Below, one piece after another: positions 1 through 7,752 of a DNA stretch of 64,000 nucleotides; within the stretch, counting starts at the first letter, position 1, and each line of letters opens with the position of its first letter. The notes below the pieces were generated by a model that was given only the letters and a program-made list of their open reading frames with translations, made no database searches and was not told the origin of the DNA. The DNA is taken from the NCBI GenBank assembly GCA_964576515.1, contig CAZNUW010000004.1, positions 124,001-188,000 on the forward strand, written 5' to 3'. A program made the translations under genes and the position numbers. The stretch is from SHVO01 sp964576515. Lineage in GTDB: Bacteria > Pseudomonadota > Alphaproteobacteria > Rhodospirillales > Rhodospirillaceae.

Positions 1-1
1 T

Positions 2-733
2 GGCCTGGCCGAATGCGTCCTGGCCGTCAGCTTCGCCGACGCCGGCACGGGCATGTTGCTCGACCATGTGAACAAGGATTCGTTGGAAGCGCATCGCGCC
101 GATCCGGCTGCTGCGGGATCGCCCGATGCGCGCACGTTCGTGTCCTGCGGAAAGGTTCTGCCCGGACACCGCGGCGAAATCCGCGACGACGCGGGGAACG
201 TGCTCGGTGAACGTCAGGTCGGCCGTCTTTTCGTCGAAGGCCCCAGCGTCATGCAAGGGTACTTCAACGATGACGAGGCGACTGAGGCCGCGTTGATCGA
301 CGGGTGGCTGGACACGGGCGACCTCGCCTACTGGATCGGCACGGAACTGGTGATCGTCGGGCGCGCCAAGGACATGATGATCATCAACGGCCGTAACGTA
401 TGGCCGCAGGATATCGAATGGAGCGTCGAGCAGCTCGACGGTTTGCGCTCCGGCGACAGCGCCGCGATCATCCTGCCCAACGCGGACGGCAGCGATCGCC
501 CGACGGTGCTGGTGCAGTGCCGGGCCTCGTCGCCGGAAGATCGCCAGAAGCTGCACGGCGATGTGCGGACTAAAGTGCAGGAGGCGGTCGGCATCCTGTG
601 CGACGTCATCCTCGTTCCCGCGCGCAGCTTGCCGAAGACGACGTCAGGCAAGCTCGCCCGCGGTCGCGCCAAGAAGATGTTCGAGGCGGGCGAAATCCTT
701 CCCATCGAGACGAGTGCGGCCGGTGCCGCGTGA
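2..733 (+). CDS. Fatty acyl-AMP/acyl-CoA ligase, C-terminal part (cut by window edge)
   Basis: C-terminal 243 residues of an ANL-superfamily adenylate-forming enzyme; the reading frame is open to the first base, so the N-terminal half lies outside. Visible family features are the GLAE-type A5 segment at the very start, the hinge and motor loop GWLDTGDLAYW followed by GRAKDMMIINGRNVWPQDIE, and the catalytic-lysine segment PKTTSGKLARGRAKKMF near the end. Its stop lies 7 bases before the reductase start, so the two are probably co-transcribed. In Caulobacter sphingolipid loci a ligase of this type loads a fatty acid for ceramide synthesis, probably onto the dedicated acyl carrier protein; that role is inferred here from gene order. 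Confidence 0.9.
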   Translation, partial: GLAECVLAVSFADAGTGMLLDHVNKDSLEAHRADPAAAGSPDARTFVSCGKVLPGHRGEIRDDAGNVLGERQVGRLFVEGPSVMQGYFNDDEATEAALIDGWLDTGDLAYWIGTELVIVGRAKDMMIINGRNVWPQDIEWSVEQLDGLRSGDSAAIILPNADGSDRPTVLVQCRASSPEDRQKLHGDVRTKVQEAVGILCDVILVPARSLPKTTSGKLARGRAKKMFEAGEILPIETSAAGAA

Positions 734-740
734 TCAGCAC

Positions 741-1694
741 ATGGTCGGCCCCGTCGTCGCGGTGACGGGCGCAACCGGCTTCATCGGCCGGCATGTGGTG
801 ACGGCCTTGACGGAAGAAGGTTATACGGTGCGCGCGCTTGCGCGCCGTCTTCCGGCGCAGGATCAGTCCCAAAACGAAAGTGTGTCCTGGGTACTTGGCG
901 CTCTCAACGACGATGAGGCGCTCAAGTCGCTCGTGAAGGGCGCGGCGGTGGTGGTGCACTGCGCTGGCGCGATCCGGGCGACCAGCCGCGACGGCTTCTT
1001 GTCGGTGAACGCGGAGGCGACGCGCCGGCTGGCGGAAATCGCCGCCAACGAGGGCCGTCCGCCTCGTTTCGTGCATCTTTCGTCCCTGGCCGCGCGCGAG
1101 CCGCGTCTTTCGCCTTATGCGGCGAGCAAACGCGCGGGCGAACAGGCGCTGCGCGCCATGCGCGACCGCATCCCGACCGTGGTGTTGCGTCCGCCGGCCG
1201 TGTACGGCCCCGGCGATCTCGAGACCTTGCGCATTTTCCAGATGGCCGCCCGTGGGTTCGTCCTGCGGCCGATGATCGACGCGGCGCGGACGTCGCTGGT
1301 CCATGTGGGCGACGTGGCGGGTGCGGTCCTGGCCGCCGTGAAGGTCGAGACCCCGCCTGAGGCCCCGGTCGAATTCGACGATGGCCGGGTGGGGGGCTAC
1401 ACCTGGGAGGAAATCGCCCAGGCCGCCGGGGCGGCCTTGCGGACCAACCCCCGGCTCATCGCGGTCCCCGCGGCTGTCCTTTACGCCGCCGGGGCGGTCG
1501 CCAGCCTGGCTTCGACCCTGGCCGGCCGGGCCTCGGTCCTGTCCTGGAGCAAGGTGCCCGAACTCCTGCACCCCGACTGGGCGGCCCAAGTCACAGAACT
1601 TCCAGGATATAAGCCATCATGGACAATCGACCGTGGGTTTAAGGATGCCGTAAACTGGTACGCCTCACGGGGCCTGTTAACAAGTAACGGCTAA
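741..1694 (+). CDS. cerR: NAD(P)-dependent epimerase/reductase, CerR-like
   Basis: A 317-residue extended short-chain dehydrogenase. The nucleotide-binding glycine motif GATGFIG lies at residues 10-16 and the catalytic Tyr-x3-Lys at Y126/K130 (YAASK), with the serine in HLSSLA just before. ATG 741 is chosen because the Rossmann strand begins four residues later. A GTG at 730 is out of frame. In Caulobacter the homologue at the same position (CerR) reduces the 3-keto group of the ceramide or sphingoid intermediate. Position between the acyl ligase and ACP/Spt supports the same job. The protein family alone would not separate this from other sugar or lipid epimerases. Confidence 0.85.
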   Translation: MVGPVVAVTGATGFIGRHVVTALTEEGYTVRALARRLPAQDQSQNESVSWVLGALNDDEALKSLVKGAAVVVHCAGAIRATSRDGFLSVNAEATRRLAEIAANEGRPPRFVHLSSLAAREPRLSPYAASKRAGEQALRAMRDRIPTVVLRPPAVYGPGDLETLRIFQMAARGFVLRPMIDAARTSLVHVGDVAGAVLAAVKVETPPEAPVEFDDGRVGGYTWEEIAQAAGAALRTNPRLIAVPAAVLYAAGAVASLASTLAGRASVLSWSKVPELLHPDWAAQVTELPGYKPSWTIDRGFKDAVNWYASRGLLTSNG

Positions 1695-1706
1695 GTTGAT
1701 TTGTCA

Positions 1707-1753
1707 GGGAACCCTTGTTCCCGCACAACTTTTCGCACCTGCGAAGGTTTTTT
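1707..1753 (+). terminator. Possible terminator or attenuator between cerR and acp
   Basis: Two small hairpins in tandem: GGGAAC/GTTCCC (1707-1722) and TTCGC/GCGAA with an ACCT loop (1732-1745). The second is followed by GG and six T. Stems are short (6 and 5 bp), so termination is likely partial. The acp and spt genes may therefore be expressed partly separately from the ligase and reductase. Confidence 0.35.
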
Positions 1754-1794
1754 GAAAAAGACGCCCGCCGAAGGGCGCTGGGAACAACACGGTC

Positions 1795-2061
1795 ATGAAC
1801 ACCTCTACCGCGCCATCGCCCGACACCCTGGCGACCCTGGTGAAGATCTTAGGGGCGTTCAACAAGACCGGGACCGAACTGAAGCCTGAAACACGCTTTA
1901 CCGAGGATCTGAACTTCGACTCGCTGGTCGTCATGGAATTCGTCGCCGTCGTGGAGGACGAATTCGACATCTCGGTGCCGTTGAACATCCTGCCGGATGT
2001 GGCCACCGTGAATCAGCTGGCGCTGGCGATCGAAAAAATTCTCCAAGACGAAGGCCGCTGA
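1795..2061 (+). CDS. Acyl carrier protein dedicated to sphingolipid synthesis
   Basis: An 88-residue acyl carrier protein. The phosphopantetheine site is Ser43 in NFDSLVVMEF, followed by the acidic helix and DISVP typical of the fold. It starts 33 bases upstream of spt and is surely co-transcribed with it. It is not next to fabD/fabG/fabF, so it is not the housekeeping AcpP. In Caulobacter the equivalent ACP is one of five genes needed for ceramide formation and is thought to deliver acyl chains to Spt. ATG 1795 is the only start that leaves a full helix I. Confidence 0.9.
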   Translation: MNTSTAPSPDTLATLVKILGAFNKTGTELKPETRFTEDLNFDSLVVMEFVAVVEDEFDISVPLNILPDVATVNQLALAIEKILQDEGR

Positions 2062-2094
2062 GTTCTTCGTCGGTAAAAATGTAAGGGGACGACA

Positions 2095-3324
2095 ATGGCT
2101 GATCTGTTTGACCGCTGGGCGCCGTTGACGGCGCAGCGCGACGCGCTGTTCGGCGAAGGCATCAATCCTTTCAACGTCGTGATGGACGAAGTTCTGTCGC
2201 AGACGGAAGCCATGATCGGCGGACGCCGCACGATCCTGGTCGGCACCAACAACTACCTCGGCCTGACCTTTCAGCCCGAAGCGCTGAAGGCCGCGCACGA
2301 CGCGCTCGACGCCTGCGGGACCGGCACGACCGGCAGCCGCATGGCGAACGGCACCTACTACGGCCACAAAGATCTCGAAGACGCGCTGTGCGATTTCTTC
2401 GACAAGAAGCACGCGATGGTGTTCTCCACCGGCTTCCTCGCGAACCAGGGCATCCTGTCGACCCTGATGGGCCCGGACGATTACATCCTGATGGATGCCG
2501 ATTGCCATGCGTCGATCTACGACGGCGTGCGCGGCAGCCAGGCGCAGGTCATCCGCTTCAAGCACAACGATCCGGCCGATCTCGACAAGCGCCTCGCGCG
2601 CCTCGCCGACAAGCCGGGCAACAAGCTGATCGTCGTCGAAGGCATCTACTCGATGCTCGGCGACAAGGCCCCGATGGCGGACTTCGCCGCGGTGAAGCGT
2701 AAATACGAAAACGTTTACCTGCTCTCCGACGAAGCGCACTCGATGGGCGTTTGCGGCCGTTACGGTCGCGGCGTGCCGGAAGAAGCGGGCGTCGAGGACG
2801 ATGTCGACTTCATCGTCGGTACGTTCTCCAAGTCGGTGGGCACCGTTGGCGGCTTCTGCGTCTCCAACCACCCGAAGTTCGACACGCTGCGCCTCGTCAC
2901 GCGCGCCTACATCTTCACCGCCTCGCTGCCGCCGTCGGTGGTGGCCTCGGCGACCGTCAACCTTGAGATCATCAAGAACGGCGGCGTCTTGCGTAAGCGC
3001 ATCGAGCGCAACTCCGAGCAGCTTCACAGCGGCTTGGCCGCGCTCGGCCTCAAGATCGCGTCCGAGGTGAGCCCGGTCGTCGCCGTCGTGGCGCCGGATC
3101 CGGTGACCGCGGTTGCGTTCTGGCGCGGCCTCATCGAAGCGGGCGTTTATGTGAACCTCGCGCTGCCGCCGGCGACGCCGTTCGGTTACTGTCTCCTGCG
3201 CGCCAGCATCTGTGCGGCCCATACGGAAGAACAGCTCGACCGCGTCATCGGCATCTTCGGCGAAGTCGCGACGAAGCTGGGGCTGATCGATACGGCCCAA
3301 CCGAAGATCGCCGCCAGCGCCTAA
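2095..3324 (+). CDS. spt: Serine palmitoyltransferase
   Basis: A 409-residue PLP-dependent alpha-oxoamine synthase that condenses serine with an acyl thioester to give 3-ketosphinganine, the first step of sphingolipid synthesis. The PLP lysine is K246 in GTFSKSVGTVGG. The substrate-side segments GTGTTGSRMANG and SDEAHSMGVCGRYGRG match the family. Length is right for bacterial soluble Spt (about 400). Other alpha-oxoamine synthases (BioF, Kbl, HemA) look similar. The flanking ACP, CerR, acyl ligase and ceramide synthase decide for Spt. An RBS-like AAGGGGAC sits upstream of ATG 2095. Its end overlaps the convergent nucleotidyltransferase by 4 bases. Confidence 0.94.
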   Translation: MADLFDRWAPLTAQRDALFGEGINPFNVVMDEVLSQTEAMIGGRRTILVGTNNYLGLTFQPEALKAAHDALDACGTGTTGSRMANGTYYGHKDLEDALCDFFDKKHAMVFSTGFLANQGILSTLMGPDDYILMDADCHASIYDGVRGSQAQVIRFKHNDPADLDKRLARLADKPGNKLIVVEGIYSMLGDKAPMADFAAVKRKYENVYLLSDEAHSMGVCGRYGRGVPEEAGVEDDVDFIVGTFSKSVGTVGGFCVSNHPKFDTLRLVTRAYIFTASLPPSVVASATVNLEIIKNGGVLRKRIERNSEQLHSGLAALGLKIASEVSPVVAVVAPDPVTAVAFWRGLIEAGVYVNLALPPATPFGYCLLRASICAAHTEEQLDRVIGIFGEVATKLGLIDTAQPKIAASA

Positions 3325-4247
3325 TTCAGGCCGCCGCGCTTTCTGACCTTGAAGAAGAGGCGGATGCCCGTGAGCAACGGGGTCCGCCTTTCTTTTTCGG
3401 TGAGTTCGACCTTCACCCCGGAATGGCGTTCGATCTTCGCCACCGCATAATCCAGCCCGCCGTTGAAAGTGAACGCCGCCTTGATCAGGCGCAGGGCGTT
3501 CAGCGACTTGCCGCACAAACGCCGAAGCCGCCAGGTCGCGGCGGCCTTCTCCTGCGTCCGTTCGTTGCCCGGCGCGGGGTAGCGCATGACGCCGTCCTCG
3601 CCGGGCGCGCCCTCGAAAAGCGCGGCTGTGACGGCCGCATAGCGCGCAAGGTCGCGGTCGATCAATTCCGCGCTCTTGCCGGCGCCTTCGGGACGCAACT
3701 CGGCGGCGTAAGTCTCCTTGAACGCGCGAACCCACAGGTCGCGCGCCGTGAACGGCGCCGTGAAAAGCGCCGCGCCGCGTGTCGCCGTCGTCGTGACCGC
3801 GTCGGCCAGAGCGCCGATCATGCGGCGTTCGATCTCGGCGTTGCGCGCGTAGAGGACGGCGGCGGGCTGTGCGAAACGCGCCCAGAGCGCCGACGTGAAA
3901 GCCGCGGGGCCGGTCCCGCGCATAAACGCACCGGCGCTCAAGACAGCGACTTTCGCGCGGACCGTCCGGCCCTCAAAAGGCATCTCGTGATAATAGACGT
4001 TCGGCGGAAGCAGGCGTCCGAACGCCGCGCTCGCGGGGTTTTTCAACGCCGCGCTCATCCGGTCGACGATCACATAGAAGTCGAGGATCAGGCCTTCGTC
4101 GGTTTTCTGGCGCAGGCACGAGCCGTAAAAAATGACGGCGGCCGTCGTGTCACCGTACCGGCGCTTCAGGTCGCCGGCGAACGCCTGGGCCGCCGGGAAT
4201 ACGGCCTGCCGCGCTTCCGCCGCGATGATGTCGAGGAGCGCGCTCAT
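3321..4247 (-). CDS. Nucleotidyltransferase-fold protein of the sphingolipid locus
   Basis: A 308-residue protein with a nucleotidyltransferase signature: YGSCLRQ at residues 41-47, then acidic residues in LILDFYVIVD (D56, D62). The pattern resembles Tam41-type phosphatidate cytidylyltransferases, but I judge this by eye. ATG overlaps the kinase stop by 4 bases, so the two are translationally coupled, kinase first. In Caulobacter, genes at the same place between spt and a ceramide kinase are required for ceramide-phosphoglycerate head groups (cpg genes). A role in activating or transferring a head group onto phosphorylated ceramide is inferred, not shown. Confidence 0.7.
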   Translation of the reverse strand: MSALLDIIAAEARQAVFPAAQAFAGDLKRRYGDTTAAVIFYGSCLRQKTDEGLILDFYVIVDRMSAALKNPASAAFGRLLPPNVYYHEMPFEGRTVRAKVAVLSAGAFMRGTGPAAFTSALWARFAQPAAVLYARNAEIERRMIGALADAVTTTATRGAALFTAPFTARDLWVRAFKETYAAELRPEGAGKSAELIDRDLARYAAVTAALFEGAPGEDGVMRYPAPGNERTQEKAAATWRLRRLCGKSLNALRLIKAAFTFNGGLDYAVAKIERHSGVKVELTEKERRTPLLTGIRLFFKVRKRGGLN

Positions 4248-5185
4248 GGCAATTGGATGAAACGGAGGTGGTGGCTGGTGTCGATGATCAGATCACGCGA
4301 ATCGCTGGCGTCATACATTTCACCGTCGATGGTGTAGGCGCCGGTGAACCGCAAGCGGAGCCGCCGCGCCCGTCCGACATCGCGGCCCTTGCCGGGCCGC
4401 AGCTTCCGCCGGAGAACATCGGGAAAGGCGCGTAGAATCGCCAGCGGCGCGTGATCGACGCTGACGTAAAGCAGCGGTCCTTCGTCTGGATCGGCGGCGG
4501 GAAGCGGCTGCAGCCCGAGGATCAGGTGTTCCAGCGTGGTGGCTGCGAAGACGAAGAGTTTTTCGCCGGGCAGAGTCCTGTCGCCTTGAACGATGTGGAT
4601 CGGTTTCGCCTCGGGCGGCGCAAACAGGCTTCGCCAGAGAAGCAGTGAAATCGCGGCGGTGTGGCTGGCCGCGTTGGGCATCTTCAAGGGATAGATGTGT
4701 TTGCGGCAGAACAGGATGCCTTCGACAATATCCGCCGCGCCGAAGAACGCGCCGTAGCGCGGCGCGGTGTCGCCATCGCGCACGCTCATGACGGCGCGCG
4801 GCGTCGCATGCCGTTCAAGCGTGCCGGCGCGATGGTGCGCCAGCACCGCGTTGAGGGCTGCCGCCGGATCGCCCTTCAGGCTCCAGGCCGCCGCCGTCAT
4901 ATTCGTCTTTCCGCCGGGAAGGAGGGCGACCGCGGGCGCCCGGGCGTAAGGGCTGCCGTTCAAAAGCGCTCCGAAGACGAGACCCGCAGTCCCGTCGCCG
5001 CCGTTCACAACGATGGTGCGCACGCCGTTGGCCGCGCAGGTACGGATCGCGTCGTCGATTTGCGCGATGTCCTCGATTGCGATGTGCGCGACGCCCGCCT
5101 CGGACGCGAGCAACGGGTCGATCCACTTCTCCGCGCGGCGGTTGGCCGTGCTGAGGCGGTTGGTGATGACGGCGAGGGTAGTCAT
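4244..5185 (-). CDS. Diacylglycerol-kinase-family lipid kinase, probable ceramide kinase
   Basis: A 313-residue lipid kinase of the DAGK catalytic family. The ATP-binding motif is NGGDGT at residues 61-66, with the family's second motif LLPGGKTNM about 27 residues later and a C-terminal beta domain with IDGE. Its place inside the sphingolipid genes, and the ceramide kinase (CpgB) found at the equivalent site in Caulobacter, make ceramide the likely substrate. Diacylglycerol or sphingoid base cannot be ruled out. It is the first gene of a two-gene minus-strand operon, divergent from the LptF-like gene across 165 bp. Confidence 0.8.
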   Translation of the reverse strand: MTTLAVITNRLSTANRRAEKWIDPLLASEAGVAHIAIEDIAQIDDAIRTCAANGVRTIVVNGGDGTAGLVFGALLNGSPYARAPAVALLPGGKTNMTAAAWSLKGDPAAALNAVLAHHRAGTLERHATPRAVMSVRDGDTAPRYGAFFGAADIVEGILFCRKHIYPLKMPNAASHTAAISLLLWRSLFAPPEAKPIHIVQGDRTLPGEKLFVFAATTLEHLILGLQPLPAADPDEGPLLYVSVDHAPLAILRAFPDVLRRKLRPGKGRDVGRARRLRLRFTGAYTIDGEMYDASDSRDLIIDTSHHLRFIQLP

Positions 5186-5271
5186 CGGCGTGTCTTGTAC
5201 CTGTTGGCGGCCGCCACGAATTGGCGCCGCGCGGCGCGGGCGACCGTCATATTGCGCGGCAAATTAGTTAT

Positions 5272-5300
5272 TTGATTGAGGAAAGTCGACATTTTATACT
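5272..5300 (+). promoter_or_regulatory. Sigma-70 promoter for the lptF-lptG-hydroxylase-ceramide synthase operon
   Basis: TTGATT at 5272-5277 and TATACT at 5295-5300 are separated by exactly 17 bases, in an unusually AT-rich patch. Transcription would start near 5307, giving a leader of about 45 bases before ATG 5351. This also argues against the in-frame TTG at 5276, which lies inside the -35 box. Confidence 0.6.
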
Positions 5301-5350
5301 TCTTAACGCCCTTTCGTTCGGCCGTCGCGGCCGCCATCTGCACCGGCCCC

Positions 5351-6601
5351 ATGAAAGCCATCGACCGCTACGTCCTGCTCAACATCGTGCCGACCGTGCT
5401 GATCGTCCTGTTCATCGCGGCGGTCATCCTGTGCATGGAACGCCTGATGCGCCTCCTGGACATCGCGGTGGGCAACGGCGTGTCGACCCTGGTGGTCTTC
5501 CAGATGCTCTTCAATCTGATCCCGTATTACATCGGCCTGGCCCTGCCGGTGGCCCTGTTCCTTGGTGTGCTGCTGGCCTTCCGCAAGCTCTCGCTGCAAT
5601 CGGAACTGGACGCGATCAATTCCTGCGGGATCGGGGTCGACCGCATCATCCGGCCCGCGATCATGCTGGCGGCGCTGATGATGGTGTTCAACCTCATCCT
5701 CGCCGGGTACCTGACGCCCTACACGCGCTACGCTTTCCGCGCGATCATGTTCGATATCACCTCGGGCGTGATCGAGCAGGGCATCGGCGAGGGCATCTTC
5801 ATGAGCCTGCCCAACGGTTACACGATGCGCGTCGAGCAATCGCGCGGCGCGGGCCGCGAACTCTACGGCGTGTTCGCGCACCGTGAGTACGACGACGGCC
5901 GCATCGTCACCCTGACAGCCCGACGCGGCGAGCTTTTGAGCGGCGCGCGCGACGGCATGGTCGCGATGCGCCTCTACGAAGGCAACCGATCGGAGTGGGA
6001 CCCGGCGACGAAAGCCACCGGCACGCTGCAGTTCCAGGTGTTCGACTGGCCGCTGAACCTCGCCGATCTCGTGCAATTCCGGGGACGCGGCGGCGACGAA
6101 CGCGAGTTGACGCTGTTCGAGCTGATGCGCGGCTACGTCGATAACATTCGCCACGGCCGATCCGGCAACACGGCGGAGCAGAATCCGCCGTCCGACATGC
6201 GCGCGGAACGCATTCTTCCGCCCTCGGCCGTCGCCTCGGAGATGCACGGTCGCCTCGTGTATTCGCTGTCGATGCTGTTCCTGCCGATCCTGGCCGCGCC
6301 CCTGGGCATCATGACGCGGCGCGCGAGCCGGTCGTTTGGGCTCATTTTCGGGATCCTGCTGTTGGTGAGTTACCACAAGGTGCTGGAGTTCACGGAAGCG
6401 TATTCCGGCGCGACCGGCATGCCCGCGGGGCCGATGCTGTGGGGCATTTTCGCGTTGTTCATTCTCGGCTCGGGCTACCTGTTCGCGGCCACCTTCCGCC
6501 GCTCCGGCACGCCGCCGGTGCAGGTGATGGAGGCGCGTTGGAGCGCGCTCCTCGATCGCCTGATCGCGCCGTTCCGCGCGAAGCCACGGCGCGCGGCATA
6601 G
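5351..6601 (+). CDS. LptF-like permease (YjgP/YjgQ family) in the sphingolipid locus
   Basis: A 416-residue inner-membrane permease of the LptF/LptG family. It begins with the family's typical IDRYVL segment and a first membrane helix, has two further helices (ALPVALFLGVLLAF; MLAALMMVFNLILAG), a large periplasmic domain (about residues 115-310), and three C-terminal helices beginning at MLFLPILAAPLGIM. LptF and LptG with an LptB ATPase lift lipopolysaccharide out of the inner membrane. No lptB, lptC, lptA or lptD is seen in this window, and the genes downstream make ceramide. It could be the cell's only LptF or a sphingolipid-specific paralogue. The following lptG-like gene starts 13 bases later. 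Confidence 0.85.
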   Translation: MKAIDRYVLLNIVPTVLIVLFIAAVILCMERLMRLLDIAVGNGVSTLVVFQMLFNLIPYYIGLALPVALFLGVLLAFRKLSLQSELDAINSCGIGVDRIIRPAIMLAALMMVFNLILAGYLTPYTRYAFRAIMFDITSGVIEQGIGEGIFMSLPNGYTMRVEQSRGAGRELYGVFAHREYDDGRIVTLTARRGELLSGARDGMVAMRLYEGNRSEWDPATKATGTLQFQVFDWPLNLADLVQFRGRGGDERELTLFELMRGYVDNIRHGRSGNTAEQNPPSDMRAERILPPSAVASEMHGRLVYSLSMLFLPILAAPLGIMTRRASRSFGLIFGILLLVSYHKVLEFTEAYSGATGMPAGPMLWGIFALFILGSGYLFAATFRRSGTPPVQVMEARWSALLDRLIAPFRAKPRRAA

Positions 6602-6614
6602 GGACGGCGCAGCG

Positions 6615-7691
6615 ATGATCCTCTCGCGGTATCTCATCAAGTCGTTCGTGGTGCGGTTTCTGGCGCTTCTGTTCGGGCTGGTGATCTTCCTGCAAACGCT
6701 CGATCTGCTGGCCACCGCCAATGAGGTGCTGGCGGGCGGCGGCCCTCCGGCCGCGTCGTTGTTCCGCTACGTGCTTTTGCGTTCGCCGTCGTTGATCGAG
6801 ACGGTGGCGCCCCTGGCCGCACTGCTGGGCGCGCTGACCGCCTTCGTGGTTCTTGCGACCAACAGCGAAATCATCGCCATGCGCGCCGCGGGCCGCTCGG
6901 TCTTGAGCCTTGTCGGCGGCTTGAGCGCTGTGGGTTTCATCTTCGCGCTGCTGCTGTTCGTCTTCTCCGACCGCGTGGTCGTGCACGCCAACACCGAGCT
7001 TGAAGCCTGGCGCGACGCCGGCTTCAAGAGCGAGGCGGAGGAAGTTCCCACGGGTGAGAACAGCTGGCTCACCGAAGGCAACACCATCATCCGGATTGGG
7101 AAAATTCAGCGGGAAGGCGGCGTGCTCCAGGATGTGCGCGTGTTCCGCCTGGGCGAGAACGCCGAAGTCGTCGATATCCTCTCCATCCGCCTGGCGATCT
7201 GGGAAGACGGGCGCTGGTCAACCTTCGAGCCGCGCCGGATCGGCGGCACGGGACCGGCGGATGCGCCGGTTGTCTGGGAAACCAACATGCGGCCGGAGCA
7301 CTTCGCCCGCTTCGCGAACCAGGCGCCGAACCAGCTCTCGCTGAACGCCTTGCAGGAGTACGTGGGCGAGGCCTCGATGGGCTCGCGCCCCGGGTACTTC
7401 TACGCCACCTGGATCCAGCAGAAGGTCGCCGGACCCTTGGCCCTGGCCCTTATGCCCCTTCTGGCCGGAATCGCCGCTTTCGCGCATCACCGCCAGGGGT
7501 CTTCCATCATGGCGGTGGTCTGGGGGATCACCTTCGGGTTCCTTTTTGTGGTGATCGACAACATCTTGCTGGCCATGGGCCAATTCGGGTCGTTGCCGCC
7601 GGCGGTCGCCGCATGGCTGCCAATCGCCCTTTTCGCAACCGTCGGGTTCTGGATCGTGTTTAACTTTGAGAATACTGGCGCGCGTAGTTAA
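6615..7691 (+). CDS. LptG-like permease (YjgP/YjgQ family) in the sphingolipid locus
   Basis: A 358-residue partner of the preceding permease. It has the N-terminal helix ILSRYLIKSF plus LLFGLVIFLQTLDLL, helices 2-3 around residues 55-120, a periplasmic domain with many acidic residues, and C-terminal helices ending in IALFATVGFWIVFNF. Length fits LptG (about 360). The two permeases would form the membrane core of an ABC-type extractor powered by an ATPase encoded elsewhere. Sixty-one bases separate it from the hydroxylase gene, in the same direction, so they probably share a transcript. Confidence 0.85.
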   Translation: MILSRYLIKSFVVRFLALLFGLVIFLQTLDLLATANEVLAGGGPPAASLFRYVLLRSPSLIETVAPLAALLGALTAFVVLATNSEIIAMRAAGRSVLSLVGGLSAVGFIFALLLFVFSDRVVVHANTELEAWRDAGFKSEAEEVPTGENSWLTEGNTIIRIGKIQREGGVLQDVRVFRLGENAEVVDILSIRLAIWEDGRWSTFEPRRIGGTGPADAPVVWETNMRPEHFARFANQAPNQLSLNALQEYVGEASMGSRPGYFYATWIQQKVAGPLALALMPLLAGIAAFAHHRQGSSIMAVVWGITFGFLFVVIDNILLAMGQFGSLPPAVAAWLPIALFATVGFWIVFNFENTGARS

Positions 7692-7752
7692 GCGGGGTTA
7701 TAACGCCCCCGGCTGCGGCCAGTCTGATTTACCCCAGGTTTAGGCGGGTTTT

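Noticed and set aside
1849..3735. 628-residue open frame antisense to acp and spt
   Set aside because: Very rich in Arg, Asp and His with no family motif. It is the usual antisense frame of GC-rich genes, and the plus strand holds clear ACP and Spt genes.
5276..5350. In-frame TTG start 75 bases upstream for the LptF-like gene
   Set aside because: It lies in the -35 box of a good promoter, and LptF proteins begin at the IDRYVL segment that follows ATG 5351.
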